Positions 46,570 to 55,594 of a stretch of DNA of 64,000 nt are shown here, piece by piece; position 1 is the first letter of the stretch; the number at the start of each line of letters is the position of its first letter. The DNA lies in assembly GCF_033955345.1 (NCBI RefSeq), contig NZ_CP138332.1:62001-126000 (forward strand), written 5' to 3'. Origin of the DNA: Sphingobacterium bambusae. GTDB taxonomy: Bacteria; Bacteroidota; Bacteroidia; Sphingobacteriales; Sphingobacteriaceae. The position numbers and the translations under genes are program-made. Below the pieces are notes generated by a model. It did not search any database, had not been told where the DNA came from, and was given only the letters and a program-made list of their open reading frames with translations.

Positions 46570-46785
46570 ATGCAGATACAAAACATACAAATTAACGATA
46601 CAGCGGTTAGTCAAGAAGACAGTACGCCCGTGGTAAGCTTTACTATAGACATTAACATACTATGTGACACGGATTTGGAAGCGTACAAAGTTAATGGACA
46701 ATTGGACACCACCTCGCTGAAAGATGCCGCTTTAAAATTAGTCAGCGAAAAGCTACATTCGTTGAATCTCAACGATAGACACTAA
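46570..46785 (+). CDS. Small protein of unknown function
   Basis: 71 residues from ATG 46570; the 12 extra residues upstream are not preferred because the -7 box lies close by. The sequence (MQIQNIQINDTAVSQEDSTP, then VVSFTIDINI and KDAALKLVSEKLHSL) predicts two beta strands and one helix, soluble. No family is recognised. A consensus -7 box upstream and the terminator before it show it is an independent transcription unit. It converges on the acetyltransferase gene with only 5 bases between stops. Confidence 0.6.
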   Translation: MQIQNIQINDTAVSQEDSTPVVSFTIDINILCDTDLEAYKVNGQLDTTSLKDAALKLVSEKLHSLNLNDRH

Positions 46786-46790
46786 GAGCA

Positions 46791-47369
46791 CTATAAGTGT
46801 TTAACGACTTGACAAGGATTGCCAAAAGCCAAGCAATTTGCAGGAATGTCTTTGGTGACGACACTTCCAGCGCCGATGGTTGTGTTGTCGCCAATGTTAA
46901 CGCCGCTCAGGATGATGCTACCACCGCCAATCCACACGTTTTTTCCGATGTTTACCGCTTTCGCTACCGATTTCCAAAATGGAAAATCGGATCCATTTCT
47001 TGAAACCACACGTTCGGAAGCTCGTACAGGATGATCTACGGTATAAATATGGACGCCTGGGCCAATACCCGAATTGTCTCCAATTGCTATTCGATTACAA
47101 TCTAAGAAGACACAGTTCATATTGATTTCTACATTATTGCCTAAAAAGATGTTTTCACCATAGTCTACGAAGAAGGGTGAACTAATCCAAACATTGGCAC
47201 CATGCCCACCTATAAGCTCCCTAAGTATTGCGTGCAACCTATCTTTATCGGTGCTGGCCGTATCGTTATATTGCTTCTGCAGTTTTTTAGCTTCGTGCCA
47301 GCGTGCTAGCAGTGCCGGATCACCACAGTCATAAGTCTGACCAGCCAGCATGCGTTCTTTTTCTGTCAT
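46791..47369 (-). CDS. Sugar O-acetyltransferase (maltose/galactoside acetyltransferase type)
   Basis: 192 residues. An N-terminal Mac domain (MTEKERMLAGQTYDCGDPAL) is followed by the left-handed beta-helix with hexapeptide repeats (IGPGVHIYTVDHPV, WIGGGSIILSGVNIGDNTTIGAGSVVTKDIP). The catalytic His is in YTVDH, near 125. The family transfers acetyl from acetyl-CoA to sugars; the precise substrate is unknown. The last Leu is followed by a stop 5 bases from the converging gene. Confidence 0.9.
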   Translation of the reverse strand: MTEKERMLAGQTYDCGDPALLARWHEAKKLQKQYNDTASTDKDRLHAILRELIGGHGANVWISSPFFVDYGENIFLGNNVEINMNCVFLDCNRIAIGDNSGIGPGVHIYTVDHPVRASERVVSRNGSDFPFWKSVAKAVNIGKNVWIGGGSIILSGVNIGDNTTIGAGSVVTKDIPANCLAFGNPCQVVKHL

Positions 47370-47465
47370 TTGTTATTTTATTTGTTATAATTCACTACCG
47401 TAGCATTTGTACGATATAAATTTAGCGCATAGGGACATAAAAGCGCTTTAACTACTTAAAAAAAT

Positions 47466-48029
47466 CTACTTTCTCAAGGCGCAAAGTGTAACCTGAGAAA
47501 CCCCAAGGTAGGATGCTATAAAACCTAAGTTAACGCGTCGAAATAGCGCAGGATTTCTTTTGTATAGATCATCGTAACGTTCTCGTGCAGACATATATAA
47601 CCTTGATATTAACCGTTTTTCGGTCTCTACAAACGCACGCTGATGCAGCAAACGTAGCCAATTGGAAATCCCAATATGTTGAAGGCACAACTGTTCCAAT
47701 TCTACGATCGACATATAGTAAACCAAGGAATTTTCTAAGGCTTGCACCGTCTCTGTTTCATACCCGAAGGATTCACCATAAAAACTAGCCGTAGAAAAAG
47801 ATAGATCTCCCTCCACACTAAACCAAGAAGTAACCTCCTTGCCATCAATCACGGTGTAAGATCTTAATATTCCCTCTTCGACAAAATAAACCTGTTTATC
47901 GATTTTCCCTGGTTCGATCAAGATTTCCCGCTTTTTTAGACGTAACGGCTGCAGCCTATCCATAAACAACCGGATGGTATCCGTATCTAATGGATAAGTT
48001 CGCATTATCGTATCTAGAATAGTAACCAT
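47466..48029 (-). CDS. Crp/Fnr-family transcriptional regulator
   Basis: 187 residues from ATG 48029 (preceded by AAGGCT). The open frame extends 117 bases upstream, but without family similarity. Residues about 10-110 are a cyclic-nucleotide-binding-type domain (LRLKKREILIEPGKIDKQVYFVEEGILRSY, in blocks). The C-terminal part has a helix-turn-helix (VNLGFIASYLGVSQVTLCALRK). The canonical cAMP-binding Arg/Ser pocket is not evident, as in many Bacteroidota members, so the ligand is open. It lies upstream of the acetyltransferase gene on the same strand, 96 bases away. Confidence 0.82.
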   Translation of the reverse strand: MVTILDTIMRTYPLDTDTIRLFMDRLQPLRLKKREILIEPGKIDKQVYFVEEGILRSYTVIDGKEVTSWFSVEGDLSFSTASFYGESFGYETETVQALENSLVYYMSIVELEQLCLQHIGISNWLRLLHQRAFVETEKRLISRLYMSARERYDDLYKRNPALFRRVNLGFIASYLGVSQVTLCALRK

Positions 48030-48299
48030 AGCCTTGCATTTTCGTAAGTATCCAAATGAAGATACATATTCTCGATGGATAACGATAGCACAAAGGCGGT
48101 GTTTTTCCAACAAAATACTACATACTTTTTGGGAACAAAAGCACAATTAAGCTGTTCTTAAAGGGAAGACAGGGACTTTTAATTGACAGCTATGCATGAG
48201 CTTTACCACATGCAGCTCTACGCGGATGGATGCTTGCAGGGTCAACAAAAAGTTACCGAATAATCATCGTATTGGAATATAATTTGAAGATATAGTATC

Positions 48300-48860
48300 A
48301 TGAAAAAATTCGTATTTACTATTTTAGTAGTTGGTTTGATTGGAATTATCGTTTGGATGCTATTGGCGAAGTATAGCAACAAACCGACAACAGAGACCAG
48401 TCATCAAATTTTGGTAGAACGCATTGAAGCGATGGGAAAGCTGGAACTTGTTAAATACAAATTGAGCGATGTGGTAGAACATAAAACCATCAGCACCTTC
48501 CTGCCCGATGCTAGCGTGCTCCTTATTGTAAAAGCAGATGCTGTAGGTTGCATCGATCTTACCAAATTAAATCCAGACAACATTGTGGTTCAGGGCGACT
48601 CAGTTTCGCTGCAATTGCCTAGACCAGAAATATGCTACATAAAAATAGATCATGCGGGCTCAAGGGTTTACGATACGAAGATGGCTTTCTTCCGGGAAGC
48701 TGCATTAGTTGATGAAGCCTTTAAAAGCGCGGAACGACAGGTAGAAAAAGAGGTAGCCAAGTCAGACATATTGCTACAGACAAAGAACAATGCTATGCAC
48801 GTTTTTCGCCCATTGTTAGAGGGCCTTGGTTTTAAACGCATAAACCTTACATTCGAGTAA
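48300..48860 (+). CDS. DUF4230 protein, membrane-anchored
   Basis: 186 residues. One N-terminal transmembrane helix (residues 4-24), then a domain with LVERIEAMGKLELVKYKLSDVVEHK, characteristic of DUF4230. The rest (LPRPEICYIKIDHAGSRVYD, REAALVDEAFKSAERQVEKEV) continues the family pattern, which is widespread in Bacteroidota with no assigned function. It is probably periplasmic and held by the N-terminal helix. A -7-like sequence TATAATTTG (one extra base) lies 20 bases before the start. Confidence 0.8.
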   Translation: MKKFVFTILVVGLIGIIVWMLLAKYSNKPTTETSHQILVERIEAMGKLELVKYKLSDVVEHKTISTFLPDASVLLIVKADAVGCIDLTKLNPDNIVVQGDSVSLQLPRPEICYIKIDHAGSRVYDTKMAFFREAALVDEAFKSAERQVEKEVAKSDILLQTKNNAMHVFRPLLEGLGFKRINLTFE

Positions 48861-48922
48861 GCATCTCCTAGCGTAAAGTCTTATCTTGTGTTCGATTTAT
48901 TGAACTAAAAATTTAGATAAGC

Positions 48923-50005
48923 TTGTCTGCAGAAACTTCAACAATACAAAAGCAACATTTCCTTGTACTGGATGGCTTGCGTGGCATTGCCGCCATGGTC
49001 ATTGTGCTCTTCCACTTCATGGAGTGGCTGATAACCGATTTTAAGGAAAACTTTGTAGGACACGGCTTTCTAGCCGTAGACTTCTTTTTTTGTCTATCTG
49101 GATTTGTAATTGCCTATGCTTACGATGACCGTATAAAGCACATTGGATTAAAAAAATTCTTTATTGGGCGTTTGATACGCCTACACCCTTTGGTGATCAT
49201 AGGCTCCATATTAGGATTGATAGGATTACTTGTTACACCATTTTCCAAAGGGGAAGATTACAGCTTTCTTCAGCTTCTGACGCTCTTTGCCTCATCCATT
49301 TTATTGATCCCCTATCCGATATTGCCGGAACGTGCCTTCAACCTCTTTAGTCTAAACGCACCTGCATGGACACTTTTTTGGGAATATATCGGCAACCTCG
49401 CCTATGCGCTGTTCCTTTTCAAAATAAAGAAAAATATCCTTCTCATACTCACCTTATCTTTTGCAATCTATCTCGTTTACCTAAGTCATAGCTACGGAAA
49501 CCTTTCGGGAGGATGGAGTAAGGATAACTGGGAAGTAGGTGGAATTCGACTAGGCTATTCGTTCTGTGCCGGTCTTTTACTTTACCGAAATCGTTTTATT
49601 ATCAAAAACAATTTAGGATTTGTGGGACTTACGATCTTGTTGCTAGCGGCACTTTTCATGCCCTTTTATACGCTTAACTGGCTCTTCGAATCTATCGTTG
49701 TCATCCTGTATTTCCCTTTTCTGATCGCTTTGGGTGCGGGCGCATCGCTGAGCAATCCTTTAGAAAAGATATGCCGCTTTTTAGGAAATCTATCTTACCC
49801 CTTGTACATGACGCACTATTGTGTTATTTGGGCTTTTGGAGCGTACTTACAAAGCCCTTCTTTTCATCAAGGAACCGTTAGTTACGTCATCGCCCTAGGT
49901 TCTTTACTATTGATAGCATTTGGCTATATAGTAATGCGTTTTATAGACAAGCCGATAAGAAAAAAAATGGCAAACATGTTATGGAACACGAATGTCAAAG
50001 ATTGA
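48923..50005 (+). CDS. Acyltransferase family 3 membrane protein
   Basis: 360 residues beginning at TTG; the frame has no ATG before the conserved LDGLRGIAAM at 16-25, and a stop lies 9 bases upstream, so TTG is the only reasonable start. About ten hydrophobic segments follow, with the family motif FHFMEWL near 35 (catalytic-type His), FLAVDFFFCLSGFVIAYAY and GRLIRLHPL. Such integral membrane enzymes move acyl groups onto extracellular glycans or lipids. The substrate is unknown. It lies 62 bases after the DUF4230 gene. Confidence 0.88.
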   Translation: MSAETSTIQKQHFLVLDGLRGIAAMVIVLFHFMEWLITDFKENFVGHGFLAVDFFFCLSGFVIAYAYDDRIKHIGLKKFFIGRLIRLHPLVIIGSILGLIGLLVTPFSKGEDYSFLQLLTLFASSILLIPYPILPERAFNLFSLNAPAWTLFWEYIGNLAYALFLFKIKKNILLILTLSFAIYLVYLSHSYGNLSGGWSKDNWEVGGIRLGYSFCAGLLLYRNRFIIKNNLGFVGLTILLLAALFMPFYTLNWLFESIVVILYFPFLIALGAGASLSNPLEKICRFLGNLSYPLYMTHYCVIWAFGAYLQSPSFHQGTVSYVIALGSLLLIAFGYIVMRFIDKPIRKKMANMLWNTNVKD

Positions 50006-50125
50006 TATCGCTTATATTTAACCACCTGCGTTACAGTAAGACGTTGGTAACCATATACTAAAACCGCTCCTTTTTCGTTCTAATAGCAGTTAGTAATTTC
50101 ATAATAATTTAATAATTAGTTTGAT

Positions 50126-50158
50126 AAAAATCCTGATGTTCCCAGCATCAGGATTTTT
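50126..50158. terminator. Bidirectional terminator between acyltransferase and ypfJ
   Basis: Perfect 13-bp arms AAAAATCCTGATG and CATCAGGATTTTT around a 7-base loop. Confidence 0.88.
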
Positions 50159-50235
50159 GATTGACAGGTTGCTGCAGCGCCTTCAAGAGCTGCGTAGCGA
50201 TATGGAGGAAGATATTTTGACACCCCCAGTTTCTC

Positions 50236-51102
50236 TTATTGGAGACTAGGATCTACAAATGTATTTCCGGCATTGATATCACCTGTATCATAACCTTTTT
50301 TAAACCAATATGCCCGTTGTTCTGACGTGCCGTGTGTGAAGGATTCTGGATTTGATCGACCGTAGGCCTGTTCTTGCAAATGATCGTCACCGACTGCCGC
50401 GGCGGCTTGCATGCCCGCTAAGATATCGTCGTAGTTAAGATCTACGTCACTATATTGACCTGCATAATGGGCCCAAACGCCTGCATAAAAGTCTGCCTGT
50501 AGTTCCGTCATGACGGATATTTTATTGTATGCGCGCTCGTCTAGCTTAGCACGCATAGCATTTGTTTTGTCGAGCAGCCCTAACACATGCTGAATATGAT
50601 GTCCCACTTCATGTGCAATCACATAAGCCAGTGCAAATTCTCCTTTGGCACCGTATTTCTGTTGGAGCTCTTCGTTGAAGGAAAGATCCAGATAGATTCG
50701 TTGATCCGCAGGGCAATAAAAAGGGCCAAAGCTGGACTTTCCAACACCACAACCTGCGGTTTCGACGGCCCCATTGTAAACCGCAAGTCTAAGTTTGGGA
50801 TAGTCGCGCCGCAAATCTTCTTGGAATACATTCCCCCATACGTCCTCCGTACTGGCAAGCACAACATCTGCAAAATTAATTAACTTGTCCTCTGCTTCGG
50901 AAGATTCATAGGGCTCATTCGATGTGCTAACCTCGGATTGTTGCTGCAATTGATCAAGAATCTGTGTGGGATCACCGCCCATAAACAAGCTAATGATCAC
51001 AATCACAACAGCACCAATGCCGCCGAACGCAAACTTCTGCCCGCCACTCATGCCGCGCCTGTCTTCTATATTTCCGCTTCTACGGCCTCCTTGCCATTTC
51101 AT
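50236..51102 (-). CDS. ypfJ: Neutral zinc metallopeptidase family protein (YpfJ-like)
   Basis: 288 residues from ATG 51102, which gives the family N-terminus MKWQGGRRSGNIEDRRG; a GTG 21 bases upstream is less likely. One transmembrane segment (GGIGAVVIVIISLFMGG near 27-43) precedes the conserved domain with HEVGHH at 164-169 and KISVMTELQADFYAGVWAHY. The zinc-binding HExxH is intact. The family is called a putative neutral zinc metallopeptidase; no substrate is known. It is divergent from phnA with an 84-base gap. Confidence 0.9.
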   Translation of the reverse strand: MKWQGGRRSGNIEDRRGMSGGQKFAFGGIGAVVIVIISLFMGGDPTQILDQLQQQSEVSTSNEPYESSEAEDKLINFADVVLASTEDVWGNVFQEDLRRDYPKLRLAVYNGAVETAGCGVGKSSFGPFYCPADQRIYLDLSFNEELQQKYGAKGEFALAYVIAHEVGHHIQHVLGLLDKTNAMRAKLDERAYNKISVMTELQADFYAGVWAHYAGQYSDVDLNYDDILAGMQAAAAVGDDHLQEQAYGRSNPESFTHGTSEQRAYWFKKGYDTGDINAGNTFVDPSLQ

Positions 51103-51151
51103 AATTTCATTTTTGTTATCCACTGCAAAATGTCGGCCAAATATCTTCTAT

Positions 51152-51159
51152 TAATTTTG
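51152..51159 (+). promoter_or_regulatory. -7 box of phnA
   Basis: TAATTTTG, a full TAnnTTTG match, 28 bases before the ATG at 51187. Confidence 0.45.
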
Positions 51160-51186
51160 TATTTTCGCCAGCAAAATACCGGTATC

Positions 51187-51765
51187 ATGTCGATTGAAAA
51201 GCAACTTATAGAACGAAGCAACAGCAGCTGTGAACTATGTTCGCACAATAACAATTTAAGCGTTTACACCGTTCCCCCACATGATCAACAAACAATAGAA
51301 ACTAGCGTCTATGTGTGTCAAACCTGTTTGGATCAAATTGAAAAAAAGGAACAGCTGAACGCCAGTCATTGGCGACCACTATCCGAAAGCATGTGGTCTG
51401 CATTTCCTGCTGTACAGGTGCTGGCTTGGCGTATGTTGAATCGTATGCGACAAGAAGCTTGGGCAGCAGACAATTTAGACATGCTGTATCTTGATGATGA
51501 AACCCTTTCTTGGGCGAAAAAAACGGGTGATCATGAACAAGATGGGACAGTGGAATTTCACCAAGACGTTAACAATACAAGGCTGTACGACTGGGACACG
51601 GTAGTCCTCATCAAAACATTGGATGTAAAAGGATCAACCCTGTCTGCAAAACTCGGCACCGTTGTTAAAAATATTCGCCTTGTGGCGGATAATGTGGCGC
51701 AAATCGAAGGAAAAATAGATGGACAAACGATAGTCATCTTAACAAAATATCTACGCAAAGGTTAA
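51187..51765 (+). CDS. PhnA-domain protein
   Basis: 192 residues from ATG 51187. The frame is open 249 bases further upstream, but that overlaps the divergent ypfJ gene and has no family similarity. Residues 10-55 form a zinc ribbon (CELCSHNNNL and VCQTCLDQ). The C-terminal part (LYDWDTVVLIKTLDVKGSTL and IEGKIDGQTIVILTKYLRK) is the conserved PhnA/YjdM domain. The family was named for phosphonate genes but its role is not established. It is a single gene here. Confidence 0.88.
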   Translation: MSIEKQLIERSNSSCELCSHNNNLSVYTVPPHDQQTIETSVYVCQTCLDQIEKKEQLNASHWRPLSESMWSAFPAVQVLAWRMLNRMRQEAWAADNLDMLYLDDETLSWAKKTGDHEQDGTVEFHQDVNNTRLYDWDTVVLIKTLDVKGSTLSAKLGTVVKNIRLVADNVAQIEGKIDGQTIVILTKYLRKG

Positions 51766-51790
51766 TTAAATGCGATTTATGGCATGGAGC

Positions 51791-52162
51791 TTAGTTATCT
51801 AGGCTCCATTGAAAATAGGCTGCCTCAGCTACGAAATTTTCATCGCGGTATACAAATTTAAAGTCTAGATAATCATCGGCGCACCCACTGATATCGGAAC
51901 AGCAATATTGGCGACTAATCCGAAAATGTAATCTAAAACTCCCCTCACCTGTCGACTCATCATAACGAAACTTGAGCAAGTGTAAGTCTGTAAGCACTGG
52001 GCCACCGTCTCGATCCTTCAGCTGTTCAACGACATGATCGCTGATCTGCTGTACATTTTCTTTGGAAAGAATAGACAGCAGGTTCGAAGGTTGCGCAAGT
52101 AATCGCAAAAACAATGTATTTGCTATCGGAATCTCCAGTCTAACTATAGCGTTTGTACTCAT
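51791..52162 (-). CDS. Unknown protein overlapping the YgjP-like gene
   Basis: 123 residues from ATG 52162. This start lies inside the last codons of the preceding gene, overlapping it by 23 bases, so the two are probably translationally coupled. The open frame extends 108 bases upstream inside that gene, with no reason to use it. The protein is soluble, with helix-rich N-terminal (ANTLFLRLLAQPSNLLSILS) and strand-rich C-terminal halves (FRYDESTGEGSFRLHFRI), and two Cys in QYCCSDISGC. No family recognised. Confidence 0.6.
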   Translation of the reverse strand: MSTNAIVRLEIPIANTLFLRLLAQPSNLLSILSKENVQQISDHVVEQLKDRDGGPVLTDLHLLKFRYDESTGEGSFRLHFRISRQYCCSDISGCADDYLDFKFVYRDENFVAEAAYFQWSLDN

Positions 52163-52778
52163 GTTGAAATATTTTTTCGAATAATTTGGCTGATGGAAAG
52201 CGCTGATGAATGACGGCATCCATTGTCTTCGGTTCAACGGATAGATAAATACAACAGGCACGAAACACACAATATTCGATCTGCTCCATAGAAAAGCGTA
52301 GCAATCCTTTGTCGAAGGTTATCTTTTTATTCGCTATAGAAACACTAAACGGGCGATGTTCATTTTTACGGAATGTTGCATCAGGTAATATACAACTAAA
52401 AAAATCCTCCCATTTCCCCATTAGCTCGATAACCTTTTGGCGCAAGAGTTCTTGCTCAAGAACATGTAACTGTCTTGTGCCCGATTTAAATCGAGAAGCG
52501 TGAACATAAATCGCTCCGTTTTTTATGTAGCAACTCTTCGATGTCCATTGCGGTACCAGCGCCCAATGCCTACCGAAAACGTGTAGCTGCAAAGGCGGCA
52601 CGTGGGGAGCCGATTTAATCTTTTCCTGTAATAAATTCCGTATGGACCACATCGCTTCAGCTTGCGATAAGCCCGCAGGAAGATATACAATCTTAGCATC
52701 CTCATCCCATCGCAAAATCTCTATTGTCCCCGACTCTCTCAACCGCACCTCGATATGATGGCCATCTAGCTCCCAATA
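52140..52778 (-). CDS. Degenerate YgjP/SprT-like metallopeptidase homologue (catalytic residues lost)
   Basis: 212 residues from ATG 52778. The layout follows the YgjP-like (DUF45) family: N-terminal strands (MYWELDGHHIEVRLRES), a region WALVPQWTSKSCYIKNGAIYV (in two blocks), a helix preceding IANKKITFDKGLLRFSMEQIEY, and a final helix with FPSAKLFEKIF. In the family the stretch after the IDYVVVHELCH position carries the zinc motif HExxH; here it reads VFRACCIYL, so both His and the Glu are absent. The protein is thus a non-catalytic homologue and may bind its target only. It overlaps the next gene, and a divergent M13 peptidase follows upstream. Assignment rests on pattern only. Confidence 0.6.
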   Translation of the reverse strand, partial: YWELDGHHIEVRLRESGTIEILRWDEDAKIVYLPAGLSQAEAMWSIRNLLQEKIKSAPHVPPLQLHVFGRHWALVPQWTSKSCYIKNGAIYVHASRFKSGTRQLHVLEQELLRQKVIELMGKWEDFFSCILPDATFRKNEHRPFSVSIANKKITFDKGLLRFSMEQIEYCVFRACCIYLSVEPKTMDAVIHQRFPSAKLFEKIFQHEYKRYS

Positions 52779-52849
52779 CATAGGGCAAAATACGCAAAAT
52801 CCACGACTTATGTTACGCAATCGTTACGGTTTTTTCAATCAACTTTTGT

Positions 52850-52857
52850 TAAGTTTG
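52850..52857 (+). promoter_or_regulatory. -7 box of the M13 peptidase gene
   Basis: TAAGTTTG, a full match, 25 bases before the ATG. Confidence 0.45.
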
Positions 52858-52881
52858 CAAGGATAAACTAAATAACATTAT

Positions 52882-54888
52882 ATGAAAAAAATTCTTGCTA
52901 TGGCAGTTGTAATGGCTGTATCTGGAGGATTCGCTTTTTCACAACAACATCAAGCGATCAACTTATCTTATATGGATAACGCCGTTCGTCCTCAAGATGA
53001 CTTTTACAATTATGTGAACGGAAATTGGATGAAAACCGTGGAAATTCCATCCGACAAGGCGCGTTGGGGTTCTTTCGACGAGCTACGTGAACATACGGAT
53101 ATTGCGGTGCTTAAAATTCTGAAAGAATCTCTCAGCACAAATTTCGAAAAAGGCTCGGATGGGCAAAAAATAGCCGATCTGTATAAGTCATATGTAGATT
53201 TCGAAACACGGAACAAGCTGGGCATTTCTCCGATTAAGCCTTATCTGGCAAAAATAGATGCCATTAAAGATATCAAAGGCTTATACAAGTACCTGTTGGA
53301 AGTAGGTCCTGAGCGCGGGAATCCCTTTTTCAGCGCATATGTATCTGCACACATGAAAAACAGCGATATCAACGCCGTTTATCTTGGTGGCGGCGGATTG
53401 GGACTCGGTCGATCATACTACCAAAAAGTAGACGAGAAAAATACCGAGACGCTAGCGCAATATGCACAGTTTATATCGACTTTATACAGCAAAGTAGACC
53501 AACGCACACGCGATCTTAAAGGACCGAAGGTGCTGGCCTTTGAAAAGGAAATCGCATCCTACCTAAAGACGATTGAAGAGTCGCGAGACGCCCAAAAACG
53601 CTACAATCCTGTTGCCGTAGCCGATCTTGGCAAGATGGTAAAAAATGTAGACATCGCAGCTTACATCAAGCAATTGGGATTCACTGCAGACACAGTGATT
53701 ATTGGCGAGCTCAAGTACTACCAAAATTTGGATAAGATAGTGAACCAAGAAAATCTTCCGGTCATCAAAGAATATCTGAAGTTCAATGTCATGAACGATG
53801 CAACCGGATACCTGACGAAAGAACTGGATGAATTGTCGTTTGATTTTTATGGCAGAAAGCTACGCGGTCAAAAAGAACAACGTGAATTGGAAAAACGTGG
53901 GCTAGAGTTTGTGAATGGAACCGTCGGCGAACTTTTAGGCAAGCTTTACGTGAAGGAAAATTTCCCACCAGAAGCGAAAGCAGCCTGTGAGGAAATGGTG
54001 CAGTACCTCGTAAAATCCTTTAACATGCATATCCAAAGCTTGGACTGGATGTCGGATGAAACCAAGGTCAAAGCCTTGGAGAAGCTCGCCAAATTTAAAG
54101 TAAAAATTGGCTATACAGATAAATGGAAAGACTATTCCAAGCTAGCTGTTGGCAGTTCTTTGTTCGACAACATTAAAGGGATCAGTCGTTGGAGCTTCCA
54201 AGAAAATTTAGCAAAACAAGGAAAACCAGTAGATAAAACCGAATGGGGCATGACGCCACAAACGGTAAATGCTTATTACAGTCCGCTATTCAACGAGATC
54301 GTGTTTCCTGCAGCAATATTGCAAGTACCCTTCTACGATTACAAAGCAGACGCTGCCGTTAACTTTGGCGGTATCGGTGCAGTAATCGGACATGAGCTTT
54401 CTCATGGTTTTGATGACTCGGGCTCTCAATACGACGGTAATGGAAACCTCAACAACTGGTGGACACCTGCCGATAAAGAGAAATTCGAGGCAGCTACAAA
54501 TGCTTTAGTTGCTCAATTCGAGTCATACGAGCCAGTACCGGGTGTCTTCGTTAACGGTCGCTTTACCTTGGGTGAAAATATCGGTGACTTAGGAGGTTCG
54601 TCTGTAGCGTTTGATGCTTTAAAAATGTATCTACAAGACAAGGGAAATCCAGGCTTGATTGATGGTTTTACACCAGAGCAGCGCTTCTTCCTCTCTTGGG
54701 CTACCATCTGGAGAACGAAAACAACGGATGAGTTTGTCGTGAATCAGGTAAAGACCGACCCACATTCGCCCGCGCAATATCGCGCATTTGCTCCCATCGT
54801 GAACTTGGACGCTTTCCATGAAGCATTCCAAACCAAACCGGGAGACAAATTGTATAAAGCGAAAGAAGATCGCATCAAGATTTGGTAG
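52882..54888 (+). CDS. M13 family metallopeptidase (neprilysin/PepO type), exported
   Basis: 668 residues with a signal peptide (residues 1-20). The N-terminal M13 domain starts with DNAVRPQDDFYNYVNGNWMKT. The catalytic domain carries HELSH at 504-508 and, further on, GENIGDLGGSSVAFDA with the third zinc ligand Glu. The C-terminal CxxW motif of eukaryotic neprilysins reads DRIKIW. It is a periplasmic or secreted zinc endopeptidase of small peptides. It stands alone with a terminator directly after. Confidence 0.95.
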   Translation: MKKILAMAVVMAVSGGFAFSQQHQAINLSYMDNAVRPQDDFYNYVNGNWMKTVEIPSDKARWGSFDELREHTDIAVLKILKESLSTNFEKGSDGQKIADLYKSYVDFETRNKLGISPIKPYLAKIDAIKDIKGLYKYLLEVGPERGNPFFSAYVSAHMKNSDINAVYLGGGGLGLGRSYYQKVDEKNTETLAQYAQFISTLYSKVDQRTRDLKGPKVLAFEKEIASYLKTIEESRDAQKRYNPVAVADLGKMVKNVDIAAYIKQLGFTADTVIIGELKYYQNLDKIVNQENLPVIKEYLKFNVMNDATGYLTKELDELSFDFYGRKLRGQKEQRELEKRGLEFVNGTVGELLGKLYVKENFPPEAKAACEEMVQYLVKSFNMHIQSLDWMSDETKVKALEKLAKFKVKIGYTDKWKDYSKLAVGSSLFDNIKGISRWSFQENLAKQGKPVDKTEWGMTPQTVNAYYSPLFNEIVFPAAILQVPFYDYKADAAVNFGGIGAVIGHELSHGFDDSGSQYDGNGNLNNWWTPADKEKFEAATNALVAQFESYEPVPGVFVNGRFTLGENIGDLGGSSVAFDALKMYLQDKGNPGLIDGFTPEQRFFLSWATIWRTKTTDEFVVNQVKTDPHSPAQYRAFAPIVNLDAFHEAFQTKPGDKLYKAKEDRIKIW

Positions 54889-54894
54889 CATAAA

Positions 54895-54927
54895 AATAAA
54901 GCCGGCAAATTGCCGGCTTTATTTTTT
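54895..54927 (+). terminator. Terminator after the M13 peptidase gene
   Basis: Arms AAATAAAGCCGGCAA and TTGCCGGCTTTATTT around a short loop, followed by T. Confidence 0.9.
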
Positions 54928-54945
54928 CCCTTGCTTTCCTCTTCC

Positions 54946-55392
54946 CTAAATGGATCGCTTGTTACCGGGGCGATTCATCATATGATCTAAAGAATATTTT
55001 CCCGATCCCGATACTAGAAACACCACTAATAGCAACAAAACGCCTATCGAAATCCACAGCTCACTATTCAAAAAACTAAAGCCTCTAGTGATGTTCACAA
55101 AAAATACGGCCGCAAATAGTATTGGCAATTGAAGTATCACAGCCAAACGAGTTTGAAAACCGAAAATGATAAATAATCCACCCACTAGATGGGCAAATAC
55201 GAGATAGTGCACCGCCGACCAAATAGATAGTTGGAAATGGGTTTGTCGGATAAGTTCTGCGACTGCCGTGCTGTCATTAACAAAACTGACTCCTTTCGCA
55301 AACAGGGTTACACCCAGCATGATGCGCAAGATATCCAACCAACGAGGATGATGGTTATCGCCCCACCGTTCAATTTTTTGTACTAGGTTCAT
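54946..55392 (-). CDS. DoxX family membrane protein
   Basis: 148 residues with four membrane segments and the DoxX features LRIMLGVTLFAKGVSF, HLVGGLFIIFGFQTRLA and LLVVFLVSGSGKYSLD. Its ribosome binding site AAAAGGAGGTCTATT is an unusually complete Shine-Dalgarno for this phylum. The family includes small quinone- or redox-linked membrane proteins; the role here is unknown. It converges on the M13 gene and is divergent from the MaoC-like gene. Confidence 0.85.
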   Translation of the reverse strand: MNLVQKIERWGDNHHPRWLDILRIMLGVTLFAKGVSFVNDSTAVAELIRQTHFQLSIWSAVHYLVFAHLVGGLFIIFGFQTRLAVILQLPILFAAVFFVNITRGFSFLNSELWISIGVLLLLVVFLVSGSGKYSLDHMMNRPGNKRSI

Positions 55393-55594
55393 AATAGACC
55401 TCCTTTTTTATGATGTGATCAATATTCTTCTGGGTAACATCATTACCAAAAATCGATTTTAAGAAAGGTTTACCCCTTATTTGTACAAAAATCGTGCTGA
55501 AATTTGCTGCGCAACGTTTACGTTATCGATACTTTTTGATACATTTAGCCCTTGAATACACGATTAATCGAAGAAAAGAAAACAAATTTCTAGC

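Noticed and set aside
50938..51186. N-terminal extension of the PhnA-like protein
   Set aside because: It is antisense to ypfJ; the ATG at 51187 follows a -7 box and starts the zinc-ribbon domain.
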